Below are positions 23,147-35,722 of a DNA stretch of 64,000 nt, one piece after another. The position numbers and the translations under genes were made by a program. This DNA comes from Scleropages formosus (Eukaryota; Chordata; Actinopteri; Osteoglossiformes; Osteoglossidae), in contig NC_041826.1 of NCBI RefSeq assembly GCF_900964775.1, positions 19,242,112 to 19,306,111 on the forward strand, written 5' to 3'. The notes beneath the pieces were generated by a model. It did no database searches. It was not told the DNA's origin and was given only the letters and a program-made list of their open reading frames with translations. The first letter of the stretch is position 1; each line of letters opens with the position of its first letter.

Positions 23147-24732
23147 CAAAGCCTCCGTGCAGCCTGCGGCTTTTCGCTGCAAAACGAAAAACAAGCCTCA
23201 CTTTAAACCTGTGTGTTACCACAACAAGTTACTCACTGTGTAGGATGCGCGAGGCTATACTATACTTTTTCAGTAAGTTTCAGCTGGAAGGAGGCGACGC
23301 GTTTGCTTTGCTGCCGATGATGATGACGATCATGATGATCATGTGTATTCAGCATCCAAAAAATTACCCCGATTCAGTAACTTTTAGGTAAAACAACCAT
23401 AAACAAAGGTAGAAAAGCTAGTTATGTACATGCGAAGGAAGGGTAAGAATATGAAATGTAGCCGATTAAGTGTTTCTTACGCCTCCGTGGAGCATCAGTT
23501 CTCTTGTCTCTGGACTGCATCGAACGTGCGTGTTTATGAAATACAGTCGAACTTTTTATATTTTCCTCCGTTTATTCATCCCCAGTAGTCGGTGTCTTTT
23601 GAAGTGAACCAATCAGAATCCAAGTAATCCAAGCAAAAATAGGAAAACGAAATAAGCCTGAATGCCTCTAAATAATTTATTCTATGCCACATCAGTCCGC
23701 AATGACCATGTTTCCCATCACTTCTTGTTTGAAAAATATTCCCGTTATATCTGTTAAGACGCACTTTTCAGGTTTACATTCACGCTGTAGAGGGGAGATC
23801 TGCCTGTCTTGACTTGTCGTTCAGTAAGAAATTAAATATTCGCAGATTTGTTCCTATAATATGCCTACTTATTTTAAATATGTTACCTTTAAACACACAA
23901 ATGTAATTCCATGATGTGTAGCTTCGGAATCGGTCGTAAGACAATAAAAGACCCCGTGTTACAGTAGTTATATTGCACAGTTTATTATGGTCTGATCAGC
24001 CTATTGATGCATTCGGTCATAAACAGGTCAGATTTTTTTCCCTTATTTAATGTTTCATGACAGTATTGATTTTGCTTTTACTTGCAGTTAATGCCATGGT
24101 GTAATCACTCATTTTACTCGAGGAATAAAAGGAAGGGTTTGGTAAGTTTGTTGATGCTGTAGACGTGACTTTCATTTGCTGGATCGATCATCAAGTGTAA
24201 ACTGTCAATTTTCATTTCATTCACTGACCAATTTCCGAAGTGCCGGCGTCGACATATTCAGCTCCGCGCGCTGAAACCTACAGTACTTCAGCGTGAAGAC
24301 TTTTCTTACCTGCTCTTAAACATTGTTGTATCATCATCTGTACTGGAACAGATCGGTGTGTAAATAAATAAAAGAGAAGTACCACGCTCCTCTGGCTCTC
24401 CTTGTGTAAGTCGTTTCCAAGCGTCTTCAGGCTGGCAGGAGGAGGGAGGCGTTCCGAGGAAGGGATGCCTGAACACGAAGCTCACAGCTCGCGCTCCTCT
24501 CGCCTTCACGCGCTTCAACGTGCCGAGAAGTGCGCGCGCACGCGCGACAGTCAGAGCGCCGCGTCGTTTCCATTCGCGGCTCTGCCGCTTTTCTTATACA
24601 TGCGGCGCTGCTTGAAAGTATTGGAACCCTCGTGTCCCCTAGTTTTACCACCACATGGTTACTTACTGACAAGGAGCCTTTCCCATGTGCCGTCTTAGGT
24701 GTGTGATGACTGATTCTGGACGTTTCTTCAAG
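23147..24732. other. 3' flank of ascl4
   Basis: No second gene is seen. It should include the ascl4 3' UTR. A modestly CG-rich patch at about 24240-24600 has only short frames of unnatural composition. Confidence 0.4.
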
Positions 24733-25071
24733 GTTGGCGCAGCGAGTAGCGCTGCTGTTTCACAGCGCCTGGGTAGTGCGAGAGAACGTGGGTTCGATTC
24801 CCTCTCAGTTTGTGTGGAGTTTGCATGTTCTCCCCGTTTCTGCTGGGTGCTCTGGTTTCCTCCCACAGTCCAAAGCTATGCTGTTCAGGTTCACCCATAG
24901 TATGTGAGTGACTGTGTGTGTTGCACTGATGTATGGATGAGTGACCCGGTGTAAGTAGTGTGTCTACCGGTGTAAGTCACCTTGGTGAATAAGGGGTGTG
25001 GGCTCATAACACTACATAGAGTTCATTGGAAGTCATTTTGGGGATAAGCGCCTCTTAAATAAATAAATGTA
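24733..25071 (+). repeat. SINE family C, near full length
   Basis: Head ggcgcagcgagtagcgctgc, B-box gtgggttcgattccctc, gtttgcatgttctccccgtt, cctcccacagtccaaag, gatgagtgacccggtgtaag, and a tail ending in cttaaataaataaatgta. About 340 bases, one of the most complete copies. Confidence 0.85.
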
Positions 25072-26800
25072 TGATTTATGGCCATAGGGTTCACATACTT
25101 TAAGCGTATAATAGATATTGTCCGCTTGCACGTTCTATCGCCCATTCTTTCCAGTTTTTGTTTCTTAGTAGCAGTTGCCTAAGTAATGTATCCTCAGATG
25201 TTGCAGGCCTAATATTTATCACTTGTTAACTCTGCTCACGAGCTCCAACCCACGGGAGAGTGTTTCACGGACACGCGTGCAGCGCCCCCTGTCGGCCATG
25301 GGGGGTATTTTCACAGCTGCTGTCGCTCTTTTCTTCCCGAATTCTCACTGAAAAATCCGAAGTTGCCTTTTTTTCTGCCACCATCCATGTATTTTCTTTT
25401 TTTTCTTTTTTTTTTTAAATTTCAGATAGTTTCATTTTAATTGTCGTTTTTACACCGTGGCCGCAGATTTTCATGTTTTCTGTATGGATTTTTAGTATAG
25501 GATGTTTGTTTTAAAATGAACTGCGTGTTATGTCGATAAAAAATGACACAATAATAGGTTCGTTTTAAGATTCTGTAGATCAAAGGAACAATTTTCGGAT
25601 TGATAAACGATGCAGTTTCATAGAGCAGCCAACATTTTTTCAGTAAAAAAAAAACACGCACCAAAAACGCATTGCTGTGTCCCTGAAAAAACCCTAACCA
25701 TAAATAATGACAAAGTGTTGACACTGACTTTTGAGAAGCAACCCATTAAAATACTATTAGCTTCAAGGCCAGATAAGGCAATTATGTTTTTCAAATAGGT
25801 AAATAAAAATTAAACTTTCATCACCTAGGTGTATTACAGTTCTCTATATCTGTTAAGTTTTCAGGAAAAAAAAAAAAACAGTTCACACTCATCCACGAAC
25901 TTCAAAACAGGAACCCAACAGTGTGAGGAATGCATCTCGCCACCGATCCCTCAGCCCCCCGAAGGAAGTTTAGATATAAACTGAAAAAGACCACAAGAAT
26001 GCCCCCTCCACCTGTTTATCTGCAGGAACGTCAGGTTGCTGGGGATGTGCAGAGGCACGGCCCCTGTTTCCTAATTCGCCTAATAACTATAAAACAAATG
26101 CGGTAAAGGAGCGAGAGGGTGGGCCGCCAGCACGGTGAGCTTCCCGTGAAGCATGCAGGTAAGGAAGAGAGCCTTTCAGTGTCACAAGTGCGTGACATCT
26201 CATCAGAAGGGCCTTGCTACTACGGGGGAATTATATCCAGTAATTAACACTGTGCAGGTACCCTGGCCTTGATGGTTCAGTGAGCGGCTTTGGAAAGAGA
26301 GCAGGAGCTACTTACATAAAAGCCCATTCCATAATGGCTGTTTTCGCTCAGATTGCAATCAGGCACAAATACCAAATTCCTCGGCTCGAACTCTCGGGTC
26401 GCCCACTTTCTTGTTTTATTTTTGTTATGTGTGAGCTAGTGGATGTTGTGAGTGATATGGATTGTGTTTTTTTTTTTTTTTTTTTACCTTGTGCCACCTT
26501 AGTAACATTTAAAAATTCCTGACATGGTCTATAGTAACACAACAGGTCAGTGAGAAGGCAAACTGGCAGCAGGGAGACCTGAAAATACAAGTCTTTGTGT
26601 CTCTCAGGCTTTGAAAAAATCTTTCTTTTTTTTTCTTTCCCCCATTCTGTCCTTGTAAAAACTTTCACTCTTGTCCCATACTGAGAGAATCGTAATTCTC
26701 ATTCACACTTTGATGGCCCATTTCTCTTAAGAATAATTTCAATATGAAAATAACTTCTCCGCGGCCCTGACTTTGAAAAAAGGTCAACAATAGTAAAAGA
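25072..26800. other. Gene-less stretch with a possible non-coding element
   Basis: No coding region recognised. The part 25930-26420 is of balanced composition, free of the repeats seen elsewhere, and contains homeodomain-type core words (cctaattcgcctaataac, cagtaattaacac). It could be a conserved enhancer near ascl4, but the sequence alone does not prove it. Confidence 0.3.
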
Positions 26801-26804
26801 GCTG

Positions 26805-26975
26805 GAGCTGCTGGTGGTATAGTTGTTAGCGTTGGTGCCTTGGGATGTAGTAGTTGTAGGTTCAAAACCCCCCTCCAGCTATAGCATGCCTAAGCAATGT
26901 ACTTACACTAAATTATTTCAGTAGAAAAATCACTCACCTGGGTAAATGGCTTTGGAGAAAAACATCAGCTACATG
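26805..26975 (+). repeat. SINE family B, diverged
   Basis: Head gctgctggtggtatagttgt, B-box-like gtaggttcaaaaccccc, internal aagcaatgtacttacac, tail ggctttggagaaaaacatca. More changes than other copies. Confidence 0.7.
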
Positions 26976-28069
26976 AGTCAATGAGGAAAAAAGGAGAGGG
27001 AATAAAAGGCACTGAGATGCCAGAATTCTCTTCAGAAGGACAAATGATGAGACTGATGTTCCTGTACTTTGGTCACTGCTGTGGACAGATCAGATTCTCT
27101 TTAATTCTTGGGAAAGCTGAAGGACAAAACAGAAGAGGGCAACCAGCGTTTAGATAGACGGGTTCCTTAACAGAAGCGATGGGCACAAACCTTTCATCCC
27201 TAAGGACTCAGGTTTCCGGATGCACTCTTTTTATGTGGTTGGCAAGAGTCGACATTGACTTAGTAGCACGGTGGTGGTGCAGGGGAAACAATCCTCTGGG
27301 GGTCCACAGCAAAGTGGCAAATGCTAATGCTGCTCAGATAGTTAGTAGGTTCTTTCTTAGCAATTACCAGTGTGGGAAGGAGGTCACTCAGACACCCCCT
27401 GTTGGGTCAGCAGGTGATCTTCAATGGGTCAAGCAGAATAAACAGTGAATATAGGCAGGTCCCAGACTAGCAAATTTGGGGAGATACCACAAAGTCAAAA
27501 ATGACATCACCTACTGTGTTAGAGGGTGGTGGGAAGAATGGATATGATGATATAAGAAGGGTTTATATGAGCCCAGTGTGTTAAATGTAAATGCCAGACC
27601 TGTGCCTGCAGTACAGCCAAACACACACGCGCACACCGTGGAATCTCAGGTGAGCAAGCCACATGTTCATGATTGTACCCATTCATTCTGAGAAAAAGCA
27701 CAATAAAGAAGATTAGATAGAATTCTTGAGTTATTCTACTGAGAATAATATGTCCTCAGCAGGACAATGAAACCCTGTTGTGTCTTACGGCAAAATTACA
27801 CCATCATGCTGTCACAAGCAGGTAGGAAAAAATCAGACACAAACATAGTGGCCCTATAAACAATGGAAGAGCAGATAGAGCACACGGAAGACCGGAGACT
27901 TACTGTTGAAAAGCTGCTGGTTAGCGTCCCAGGAGGGACTGTGCTTTTGCACCATTGAGACACAGACTCGCAGCAGCTTTGAAGACAAAGAATCCATGCA
28001 CAGTGAAGCCTAAAGCTGTTTAAACACTGAAACATTTACAGAATGCAACAAACATTTTTCAGAGTTTTG
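26976..28069. other. Gene-less stretch
   Basis: Nothing recognised: no family-like reading frame, RNA gene or clear repeat. Confidence 0.4.
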
Positions 28070-28079
28070 GTCACGTTGA

Positions 28080-28261
28080 GGGGGCGCGGTGGCGCAGTGG
28101 GTTGGACCGGGTCCTGCTCTCCGGTGGATCTGGGGTTCGAGTCCCGCTGGGGGTGGCTTGCGACGGACTGGTGCCCCGTCCTGGGTGTGTCCCCTCCCCC
28201 TCCGGCCTTGCGCCCTGTGTTACCGGGTTGGCTCCGGTTCCCTGTGACCCCGTATGGGACA

Positions 28262-28306
<45 letters not shown>

Positions 28307-28311
28307 ATATA
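28080..28311 (+). repeat. SINE family A, full length, (TG)n tail
   Basis: Starts ggggcgcggtggcgcagtgg, with B-box ggttcgagtcccgc, ccgtcctgggtgtgtcccct and accccgtatgggacaagcg, then about 17 TG units and a short AT-rich end. Flanked by gtcacgttga (28070-28079) and gtcatgttga (28312-28321), one mismatch. Confidence 0.9.
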
Positions 28312-28568
28312 GTCATGTTGACTTTGCACTGATTATGATTGCTTAAAGTTTACTGATTACAAAAATACCACTAGTTCTTCTAAAGTGTTTGGTACTTTAC
28401 AACCGTTGGAAGATTCTAGAAGGCTCCAGAACATTCTAGAAAGCATCAGATCCTAAAAGGTACTAGAATACCTGGTGCCAACATTCACCAGAATTTGCTC
28501 ATTTCAAGAATGTGGATGGGAAACACAAAACAATCAGCATCAGATTTTTGTTACATTGTATTACCTGT

Positions 28569-28790
28569 ATAGGGGGTGCGGTGGCGCAGTGGGTTGGACC
28601 ACAGTCCTTCTCTCCGGTGGGTCTGGGGTTCGAGTCCCGCTTGGGGTGCCTTGCGACGGACTGGCGTCCCGTCCTGGGTATGTCCCCTCCCCCTCCGGCC
28701 TTGCGCCCTGTGTTACCGGGTTGGCTCCGGTTCCCTGCAACCCCGTATGGGACAAGCGGTTCTGAAAATGTGTGTGTGTGTGTGTGTGTG
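28569..28790 (+). repeat. SINE family A, full length
   Basis: Very close in sequence to the copy 500 bases upstream, so both are young. Perfect 10-base target-site duplication tattacctgt (28559-28568 and 28791-28800). Confidence 0.92.
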
Positions 28791-28822
28791 TATTACCTGT
28801 TTGAAAAAGTGCTCTCTATGCA

Positions 28823-29053
28823 GCTATTTACATTTATTTATTTATCAGACGCTTTTCTCCAAAGCAACTTCCAATGAACTCTATGTAGTGTTACTAGCCC
28901 ACACACCTTATTCACCCCGGTGACTTACACTGCTAGATACACTACTTACACTGGGTCACTCATCCGTACATTAGTGGAACTCACACACTATGGGGGAACC
29001 TCAACAGGATGTCTTTGGAGTGTGGGAGGAAACCAGAGCACCCAGAGGAAACC
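28823..29053 (-). repeat. SINE family C, 5'-truncated, inverted
   Basis: Reverse complement of the family C tail and body (tttatcagacgcttttctcc, cactgctagatacactactt, gggaggaaaccagagcaccc). It breaks off inside the body and abuts a forward copy. Confidence 0.85.
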
Positions 29054-29055
29054 CA

Positions 29056-29447
29056 CAATGGCACAGTGAGTAGCACTGGTGTCTCACAGCACCTGGGTGA
29101 TACGAGAGGAGGTGGGTTTGATCCCCGCTCAGACTGTGTGGAGTTTGCATGTTCTCCCCGAGTCTGAGTGGGTTTCCTCCGGGTGCTCTGGTTTCCTCCC
29201 ACACTTCAAAGACATGCTGTTCAGGTTCACCCATAGTGTGTGAGTGACAGAGAGAGAGTGTGTTCCACTGATGTATGGATGAGTGACCCAGTGTAAGTAG
29301 TGTATCTAGCAGTGTAAGTCACCACGCTGAATAAGGTGTGTGGGCTGATAACACTACGTAGAGTTCATGGGAAGTCATTTTGGAGAAGAGCATCTGCTAA
29401 ATAAATGTATGTAATTAATTTGCTAAATAAATAAATGTAAATGTAAA
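29056..29447 (+). repeat. SINE family C, near full length
   Basis: Head aatggcacagtgagtagcac, B-box gtgggtttgatccccgc, full body, and a tail repeated as ctaaataaatgtatgtaatt followed by a second ctaaataaataaatgta. With the inverted copy at its left it forms a large imperfect palindrome. Confidence 0.85.
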
Positions 29448-29511
29448 ACAATGAGGCGCAGGAATTGCCGCACGGCACACAACAGGTTGTGTGTTGCATC
29501 CGGCCCATTGA

Positions 29512-29513
<2 letters not shown>

Positions 29514-29563
<50 letters not shown>
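29514..29563. repeat. (TG)n microsatellite
   Basis: About 24 uninterrupted TG units. Not clearly attached to a SINE A body. Confidence 0.9.
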
Positions 29564-29564
<1 letters not shown>

Positions 29565-31265
29565 CTACAGCCCCCAGGACTTTCCAAAGCACATTTCTGC
29601 TGCAGAAAGGCTCGAGACTGATGGAAGGGAACGGGAACATCCTGTCGGTGCGGCGTATGTCCGAGGCAGCTGCGTGTCAGCGATCGCCTGGGGAGATAGC
29701 TTATCGCGTGAGGCAAGAATGGCACAGGACCACCGGCGGAGAAGTGGCTACGTGTTGTGACACAAACCCGCGACGGGAAAGGAGGAGCACGGTGAAGGAA
29801 AACAGTTGGCAAATGTATCGAAGCGATGATTTGGCTCCATGGCACAGGTGTCCTGCGTTGTGCACCAACACCTGGAGGGCTTTGCGTCGAATTCGGAATA
29901 GGAGTGATTTCTCACTTACTCTCTCAGAAAGGGGGAAAAGCAACGAAGGTTGATTTCGGTCTTGATCACTGAAACCTCAGGGCGGTGATCTTGACATTCG
30001 GCTAAAGTTATCCAGCCAAGTGTAAGTCCAGCTGCGTGAAATAATACCCCGAACAGCCACCCACGTGCGCTGCTCTCTAAACATCTCTACGTCCGCTATT
30101 ATTATTATTATTCGTTGTTATTATTAGTTGGTTGCTTGGATGATTTTTTTTCATTTAACGCAGCAGTTTTACCCCAGTTCTGCCATCCATGTTTTACTGG
30201 GTTTTGAGCTCCTTTACTGAGATGCACATACAGTAACCTGGGTGCAGTTTTGCTGAAATGGCATTGAAAAAACACTGCGTTTTCGACACAGACTTTATAA
30301 TTTACAAACCCAGACATCTGTGTATTAGAACAGCCACATTTGGAAAGAGATCAGGCAAACAGGCGTTATACATTGCAGCTCCTGCCGTACTTTAGTCAGG
30401 TGTCCATTTTTTCACTTGTCACACTATCAATACTGGATAATGACATTTATATGCTCACAGATTAATTTGTTTACTAATCTGTCATGCTGGGAAGTGGATT
30501 TGCTTTTGCTGATTTGCGATGGTAAATTTGTTGCCTTTTTTGAATTTGGAGAAAAATCAAAACGTTCAACTGACCTCTGACGGCTGCGTACGCCCTTGTT
30601 TATTCCAGGGTCGCATCCTGTTCCTTTTCAGGCTTTGAACCCATGTCAGTGCTTCCAAAACAGGGTTTACATTACTGCAGTACCCTGTCTGTCTGGATGT
30701 TTGCTATCTTTACGCTCGTTGTGGAGTTCGGGGGGGGCGGCAGCGGTCCTCTCGCTGTTGGAGAAGTGGCAACCTGGCTGCCTTTTTCAGAGCATTTTAT
30801 ATATGACCGCTCTCCCTTAACATTGTAACCTCTGGCCCTTGTGCTCCTCTGTCCCGTACCTCCGCATTTCTGCTCTTCACACTGATTGTCATCATGTATA
30901 AATAAATAAATGAAGAAGAAAACTGCCGAGCTGGAGCTCACTGATGTCGATGTGAGGAGCGTTACGCTGAGCCGCCTTGGGTAGCCTGTACTTTACCCAC
31001 AGCAGGAGAGCGTTTACTAGAAATCTGCACCACTGCAAAGCTCTTAGTGATGCATGGAAGCTGGGGATTTAACCGTGGTGAAAGGGGCAGCGCTCGGCCT
31101 GGAGCTGTTCTGGTACATTTCCAAACCGTCCAGAGCATTCCCTGGGTTCCTTTTGGGGTCTGAATGTCTGTGAGGGGTATAGATGAGAGGCTGCTACCAC
31201 CTGCTGTTTGGGTCCCGCAATTCCATTTTAAAATGTCTTTGAAAAATGTGTTTTAGGGTTACTGC
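29564..31265. other. Gene-less stretch
   Basis: No protein family or RNA gene recognised. Forward frame 29465-29953 is open partly because it crosses the TG tract, so it is not taken as a gene. Confidence 0.4.
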
Positions 31266-31269
31266 TGTC

Positions 31270-31620
31270 CTAAGGGGAGGCAGGGCAGCGCAGTGGATCG
31301 TGCTTGTGCCTCACAGGTTCTGGGTTGCGCATTTGAGCCCAGCTCAGTCCCTGTGGGGTTTGCATGTGGTTTGCTCTGGTTTCCTCCCACAGTCCAAATA
31401 TCCAAAAAAAAAAAGGCACGTTTCGAGTGAAGTGATGGCTCTGTATTGCCCGGAAAGTGTGAACATGTGAGTGAACGAGTGTGTGTGGTTCACCTGCGAT
31501 GAACTGGTATCCTGTTTATGGTGTACCCTAGATCATTCCCTACGCTTGTGGGATAAGCTGCGTACTACTGTGATCCGGCTTGATGTCCAGTGATGGATGG
31601 ATGGATGAATGGATGGATGG
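31270..31620 (+). repeat. Old SINE with family C-like head and LINE-type tail
   Basis: Has agggcagcgcagtggatcgt, gtttgcatgtggtttgctc and tcctcccacagtcc as in family C, but then gatgaactggtatcctg and gggataagctgcgtac, a tail of the L2 type, ending in a (ggat)n tract at about 31594-31620. Confidence 0.55.
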
Positions 31621-31745
31621 AGTCATAATGCCAAATAATGAAGCATAAAAATGGAACAGCAAGAAGATGAAGAAAACAGAAATCAGGGGCATTTTCTTTT
31701 CAGCTGAGCTCGTTCATGCGTGGACACTCCTGCTCATTTAAAATC

Positions 31746-31751
31746 TTTATT
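31746..31751 (-). terminator. Candidate poly(A) signal of the SAPCD1-like gene
   Basis: TTTATT on the + strand is AATAAA on the - strand, about 256 bases beyond the stop codon at 32007. A single motif match, so modest support. Confidence 0.4.
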
Positions 31752-32006
31752 AAGCATATTTTAAGTTATATTAAACCACATTCTCTATACATTAGCTGCT
31801 TTCCGACATCACACAACAGAACCAAGAAACACACGCAAAGGAAAAGAGACAAACGTCATACAATCATCATAGCTGAGTGAGTAACACCAGGTATGCGTGG
31901 TACACACACACACACTTCCGGGATCATTTTGTGTGCTCGCGCAGGTGCGTGAGAAGGAGCGTGTGAACGTTAGGGGAGGTCATCGGGCACGTCCCGCGAT
32001 GCTCTG

Positions 32007-33773
32007 TCAGCTTGTCTGCAGCTCGCTCAGTTTCCGGAGGAGCCAGTCCCGCTCCTGCTCGAGGACGGAGATCCGCCGACTCTTCTCACTCACCTCCTGG
32101 AGGCAGAGCAGAAGGGGCCATGACGCACACACCACCACCACCACCACCACACAGCGCAGGATTAAACGGGACCGCGGAGGCCGAGCAGCGTAACGGCACT
32201 CATCTCGTCGAGATTAAACACGACTTGAGGTGTTGTATAGGAACGCAGAAGGAGTGCGGGAGGGACGGCGAGAGTTTGAATTAAAACATTTCTTCATATC
32301 AGCAATTTCCTGGTGAAATGACACGTCTGCAGAGGGCTTTGGAGACGCAGGCGGAGGAGACGAGACGCGAAGTGACCGCTCCGTCCTCACCTTAATAAGG
32401 ACAGTGTTCTGCCACCGAAGACCGGAGTCTGAGGCCCCACCCTCGTCTGGGGACGGAACGCCGAGCACAATGGGGTCACACATCAGTTTACCCAGAGTGC
32501 TGTTCACCCGCTGGATACAGGACCGGATAAGACAGTCTCTGGACGGACGTCCCTGGAGGAGAAGGAATAAAAACACGCTCTCGACGTTCAGCAGGAAAAC
32601 CTGCCTTGCTGCTTTCGAAATAGAAAGGTAAAGAAGAACACCTCTATAGAAGATGCCTTTAACTGTAGGAGTCCATATATGTCCACTCAGTACCCACCAG
32701 CTGGCCGCTCCGGGGCCCAGCACCCCCCTGCAGCTGCCTGTTCTCCTCCAACCGTTGGCGGTACCACGACCGGACCTGCTCCAGAACCTGCAGCCCCGTC
32801 CACAGGCAGTCCTTCTCCTGCTCCAGCTGCTTCAGCCTCCTCAGCTTTAAATAAAAAGTCCCACGTGATCGCATCTCCGAAAGCTATTCATGACTTCCTT
32901 CTTATTATTTTTATTACTATTATTATAGCCAACGAGTTTTTTAAACCTTTCGTTGCTTTTGAAAGTAGGGAAGTCCTGAAGGACACCTGTGTGCCATCTA
33001 GCAGTTTACATCAGCACATTGTACGTTGGCATAAGGCGTTATGATGGTTTATTATAAGAGGTTCGCTAAGGTGTTACTGTGTTTTTACATAGGTAAGTCC
33101 CATTAAGTACTCATTCAACTGGTTCCTCCTTTAGGACCAGTAGCGGACAGTGCTGGGAGATGCGTGTGTTTTTCTGCGGGAGAGACCGGAAGCAGGGATC
33201 CAGCACCAGAGCGGAAAGGTATCTGTTCACAAGCAATATACACACAAAAAGGTACCACGCTGGGTGCCCACAGTGCAGTGTATTGAGTGATATAAATGCG
33301 AATGAGTACAAACAGAATATTTATGACATCAAATAGGTTATTTGCAAACAAGTTTAGGATGGCAGAGACAACTGAGGGACTGAAAAAACGATCAGTTGCA
33401 CGAAGCTCAAACAGGTAACTGCAAAGCTGACCCTCCTGAGCCCCCAGCTGAGATCCCAGAGCTCGTGTTCATCCTTACTTCAATAACTCAGTCCCGATGG
33501 ACATCGAGTGGCACCAGAAAGGTACCCGAATACCTGGACACAGCCGAGCGCTTGATAATAGCATCAAAACACTCATGTACAGACGTCGCTTGCTCTCTCT
33601 CTCTCTCACACACAGACACACACACACACAGAAAGAAAACAACCAGCCAAAACACACGCACCCACCGCCAGTGCCCTCAGTCTCACCCAGAGGAAGAAGC
33701 GGACAGCATCCAGGCTCTGCAGGCTGTTCTGAAGGGGGATGAGGACCACGGTGTAGGACCCCGGACAGGCCAT
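32007..33773 (-). CDS. Suppressor APC domain-containing protein (SAPCD1-like)
   Basis: Small coiled-coil protein of the suppressor-APC family; the mammalian relative SAPCD2 is linked to cell polarity and spindle orientation, and SAPCD1 is little studied. Four phase-0 exons: 33773-33687, 32844-32698, 32552-32391, 32096-32007; 161 residues. The N-terminus reads MACPGSYTVVLIPLQNSLQS, then SLDAVRFFLW spliced to LRRLKQLEQEKDCLW. The middle has EQVRSWYRQRLEENRQLQ. The C-terminal heptads EVSEKSRRISVLEQERDWLL resemble the SAPCD2 end EVTEKSERITQLEQEKS. Length fits SAPCD1 far better than SAPCD2 (about 390). The first exon follows an acceptor, so a 5' UTR exon is likely upstream. An ATG nine bases earlier is out of frame. 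Family confident, member name less so. Confidence 0.65.
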
Positions 33774-33865
33774 GGGGGCATCCTAACCTGGATGCAGGAG
33801 GAAAGCTGAGGATCGGCGCAGGACACGGCCCCACACTGAGAGAGTGCACGAAGCAAGGGAAAAAG

Positions 33866-33868
33866 AGA

Positions 33869-33913
<45 letters not shown>
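33866..33913. repeat. (GA)n microsatellite
   Basis: About 20 GA units, some 100 bases upstream of the SAPCD1-like start codon. Confidence 0.9.
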
Positions 33914-33916
<3 letters not shown>

Positions 33917-35440
33917 AAGCAACGCGGGGAGGACACAGCTGCAGGGCAGGCTAATGAAAAATTCCACGTGTCGCTGCGACGGGGGGTTTATTGACAGAGC
34001 GAGGCTGACGGGAGAACGGAGCAAAAACACCGAGGGAAAAGAGAAACATTAAAATGGGGAGGGGGCTGCGGAAAAGCGAACATACAGCACGGCACAGAAG
34101 GGCGGGGGCAGAAGAGACGCGGAAAAGGTGCTTTCGTCCCGGGAGGCGAGCGTCGCTCGGAGAGTCCCGCAGCGCTCCCTGCTCAAACACGTCGTGGAAT
34201 GTGACTCTGCCTGAACCGAAACACAATGACAAAGGTTTACTTAGGCAAATTCTGATTGTAACTGTCACAATGTTCAATCGCTTTGCTTCATTTCAGCAGA
34301 AGGTGGATGGAGCCTTTTTTACTCAGGACCCACGAGGTCGATGAGATGGTCGGGGACTTACGATGTGACGGTGACAATATAACGCATGCCTCGCTGCGGC
34401 AACACGCAGCGCACATGTGCTGCACTCACGTGTCCGGCCGCTCTCATCCACACACACAAATACACATCAGCGTCGACGCTGGATTGCTGGGCTTTGCCTG
34501 CAGGCCCGAGAGGCGTCGCACTGGTGACAGAGTCTAGCAGTTATCCTCACCACGCACCCCAGCGGCACTTACGTAACCGGGGTGGAATTTGTCGAGCTAT
34601 AGACATGGTGAGAGGGAACACTGTACAAAAGCAGCCCAGGGCACCGGAGAGACCCCACACTCCCCCACAAATCCCTGTATTCATGCCTGCCTGGCTATAG
34701 CCTACCTTTAAACTATTGAAAGAAAGTTCTCTGGTCAAATAGGTGGTGTTGAAAAAAGCTGGACCTCAGAAGTCATTCAGTAAACATACAGTAAGTATCT
34801 GGGTAAAAATACAGCCTTTTCTTTCCAAATATTTTGCATTTTTACTGTATTTTACATATTTGTGTTTACAGTTTTTCAGTATATTTTTTCTATCTCTCTA
34901 TGTCACCGCTTTTGTTGATGAAAAGAAACCAGGGAGAAAAACTAGGTGCAAGTTTTGTTCACCTCATACAAACCAGGCCAGCCTTTGTGCTGCTTTTGCT
35001 GAAGGGCAAAGGAACATCACAGAACCAGTTTTGTGGCTGAAAACCAACTCCTACAATCTGCTGTCGTGTGAAAAGGTTTTACTGTTTGACCCAGAACAGG
35101 GTGGCCCTTTGTTCCACTTGCCCCTTCACACCCATAAATATACACTTACCAAATGCAGTCACCACACCCCTGGACCCTGCAGTAAAAACACTGAAATGGA
35201 AAAGCTACAAAACCCATTAAACTCACGTGGACACACAGTATTAAAGCTCAAGTGGGAATGGCCAGGAGTTCAGAGAGACTCAAGGGAAGCTGCGGTGATT
35301 TTGGGGTCTTTGGTGCTCTTTAAAGTGTTCTTGTTAGGGCAGAACTGCTTCCCAACAGCTTTTGAGTTCTGTTTAGTCATCGTGCTGTAGACGGTTAGGG
35401 ACATTTCACCACCTGGCACTTCAGCGGCAAAAACTTGAGA
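33914..35440. other. Spacer between the SAPCD1-like gene and smc1b
   Basis: Contains a 215-codon forward frame (34743-35390) with a hydrophobic stretch near its start, but I recognise no family and see no supporting splice or promoter signals. The smc1b 3' UTR reaches in from the right; TTTATT at 35441-35446 may be its poly(A) signal. Confidence 0.35.
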
Positions 35441-35722
35441 TTTATTGAGGAACACGAACATCGAATACATGAACAGGAACAAAGCTGAGAACTTTGGAAA
35501 GTACAAACTGAAAAAGGGCTCAAGTAAAACAGAGAGGCCCATCATAACATCCACCGACAATAAGTGCACTATAATCCACAAGGAGGAGAACATCAGATGA
35601 AGAAAACACGTCCTGCTGGAAACTGTCTGACATGAACCGCTCACTAATACATTCTCTCTTTGAAACTGACAGTATAAACTGAACTAATAAACCAAACTGA
35701 ACTAATGTGTCTGAGCTCCAGG

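Noticed and set aside
22607-23194. 195-codon reverse frame opposite ascl4
   Set aside because: Shadow of the GC-rich ascl4 coding frame; the forward frame has the full bHLH domain.
28043-28312. Open frames inside SINE A copies (also at 28475, 45523, 48347, 54947)
   Set aside because: These recur in every SINE A copy and are by-products of the repeat, not genes.
29465-29953. 162-codon forward frame
   Set aside because: It crosses a long (TG)n tract that keeps any frame open; the rest matches nothing.
33475-33936. 153-codon reverse frame with Leu-Ser repeats
   Set aside because: It is the translation of the (GA)n tract and a shadow of the first SAPCD1-like exon in another frame.
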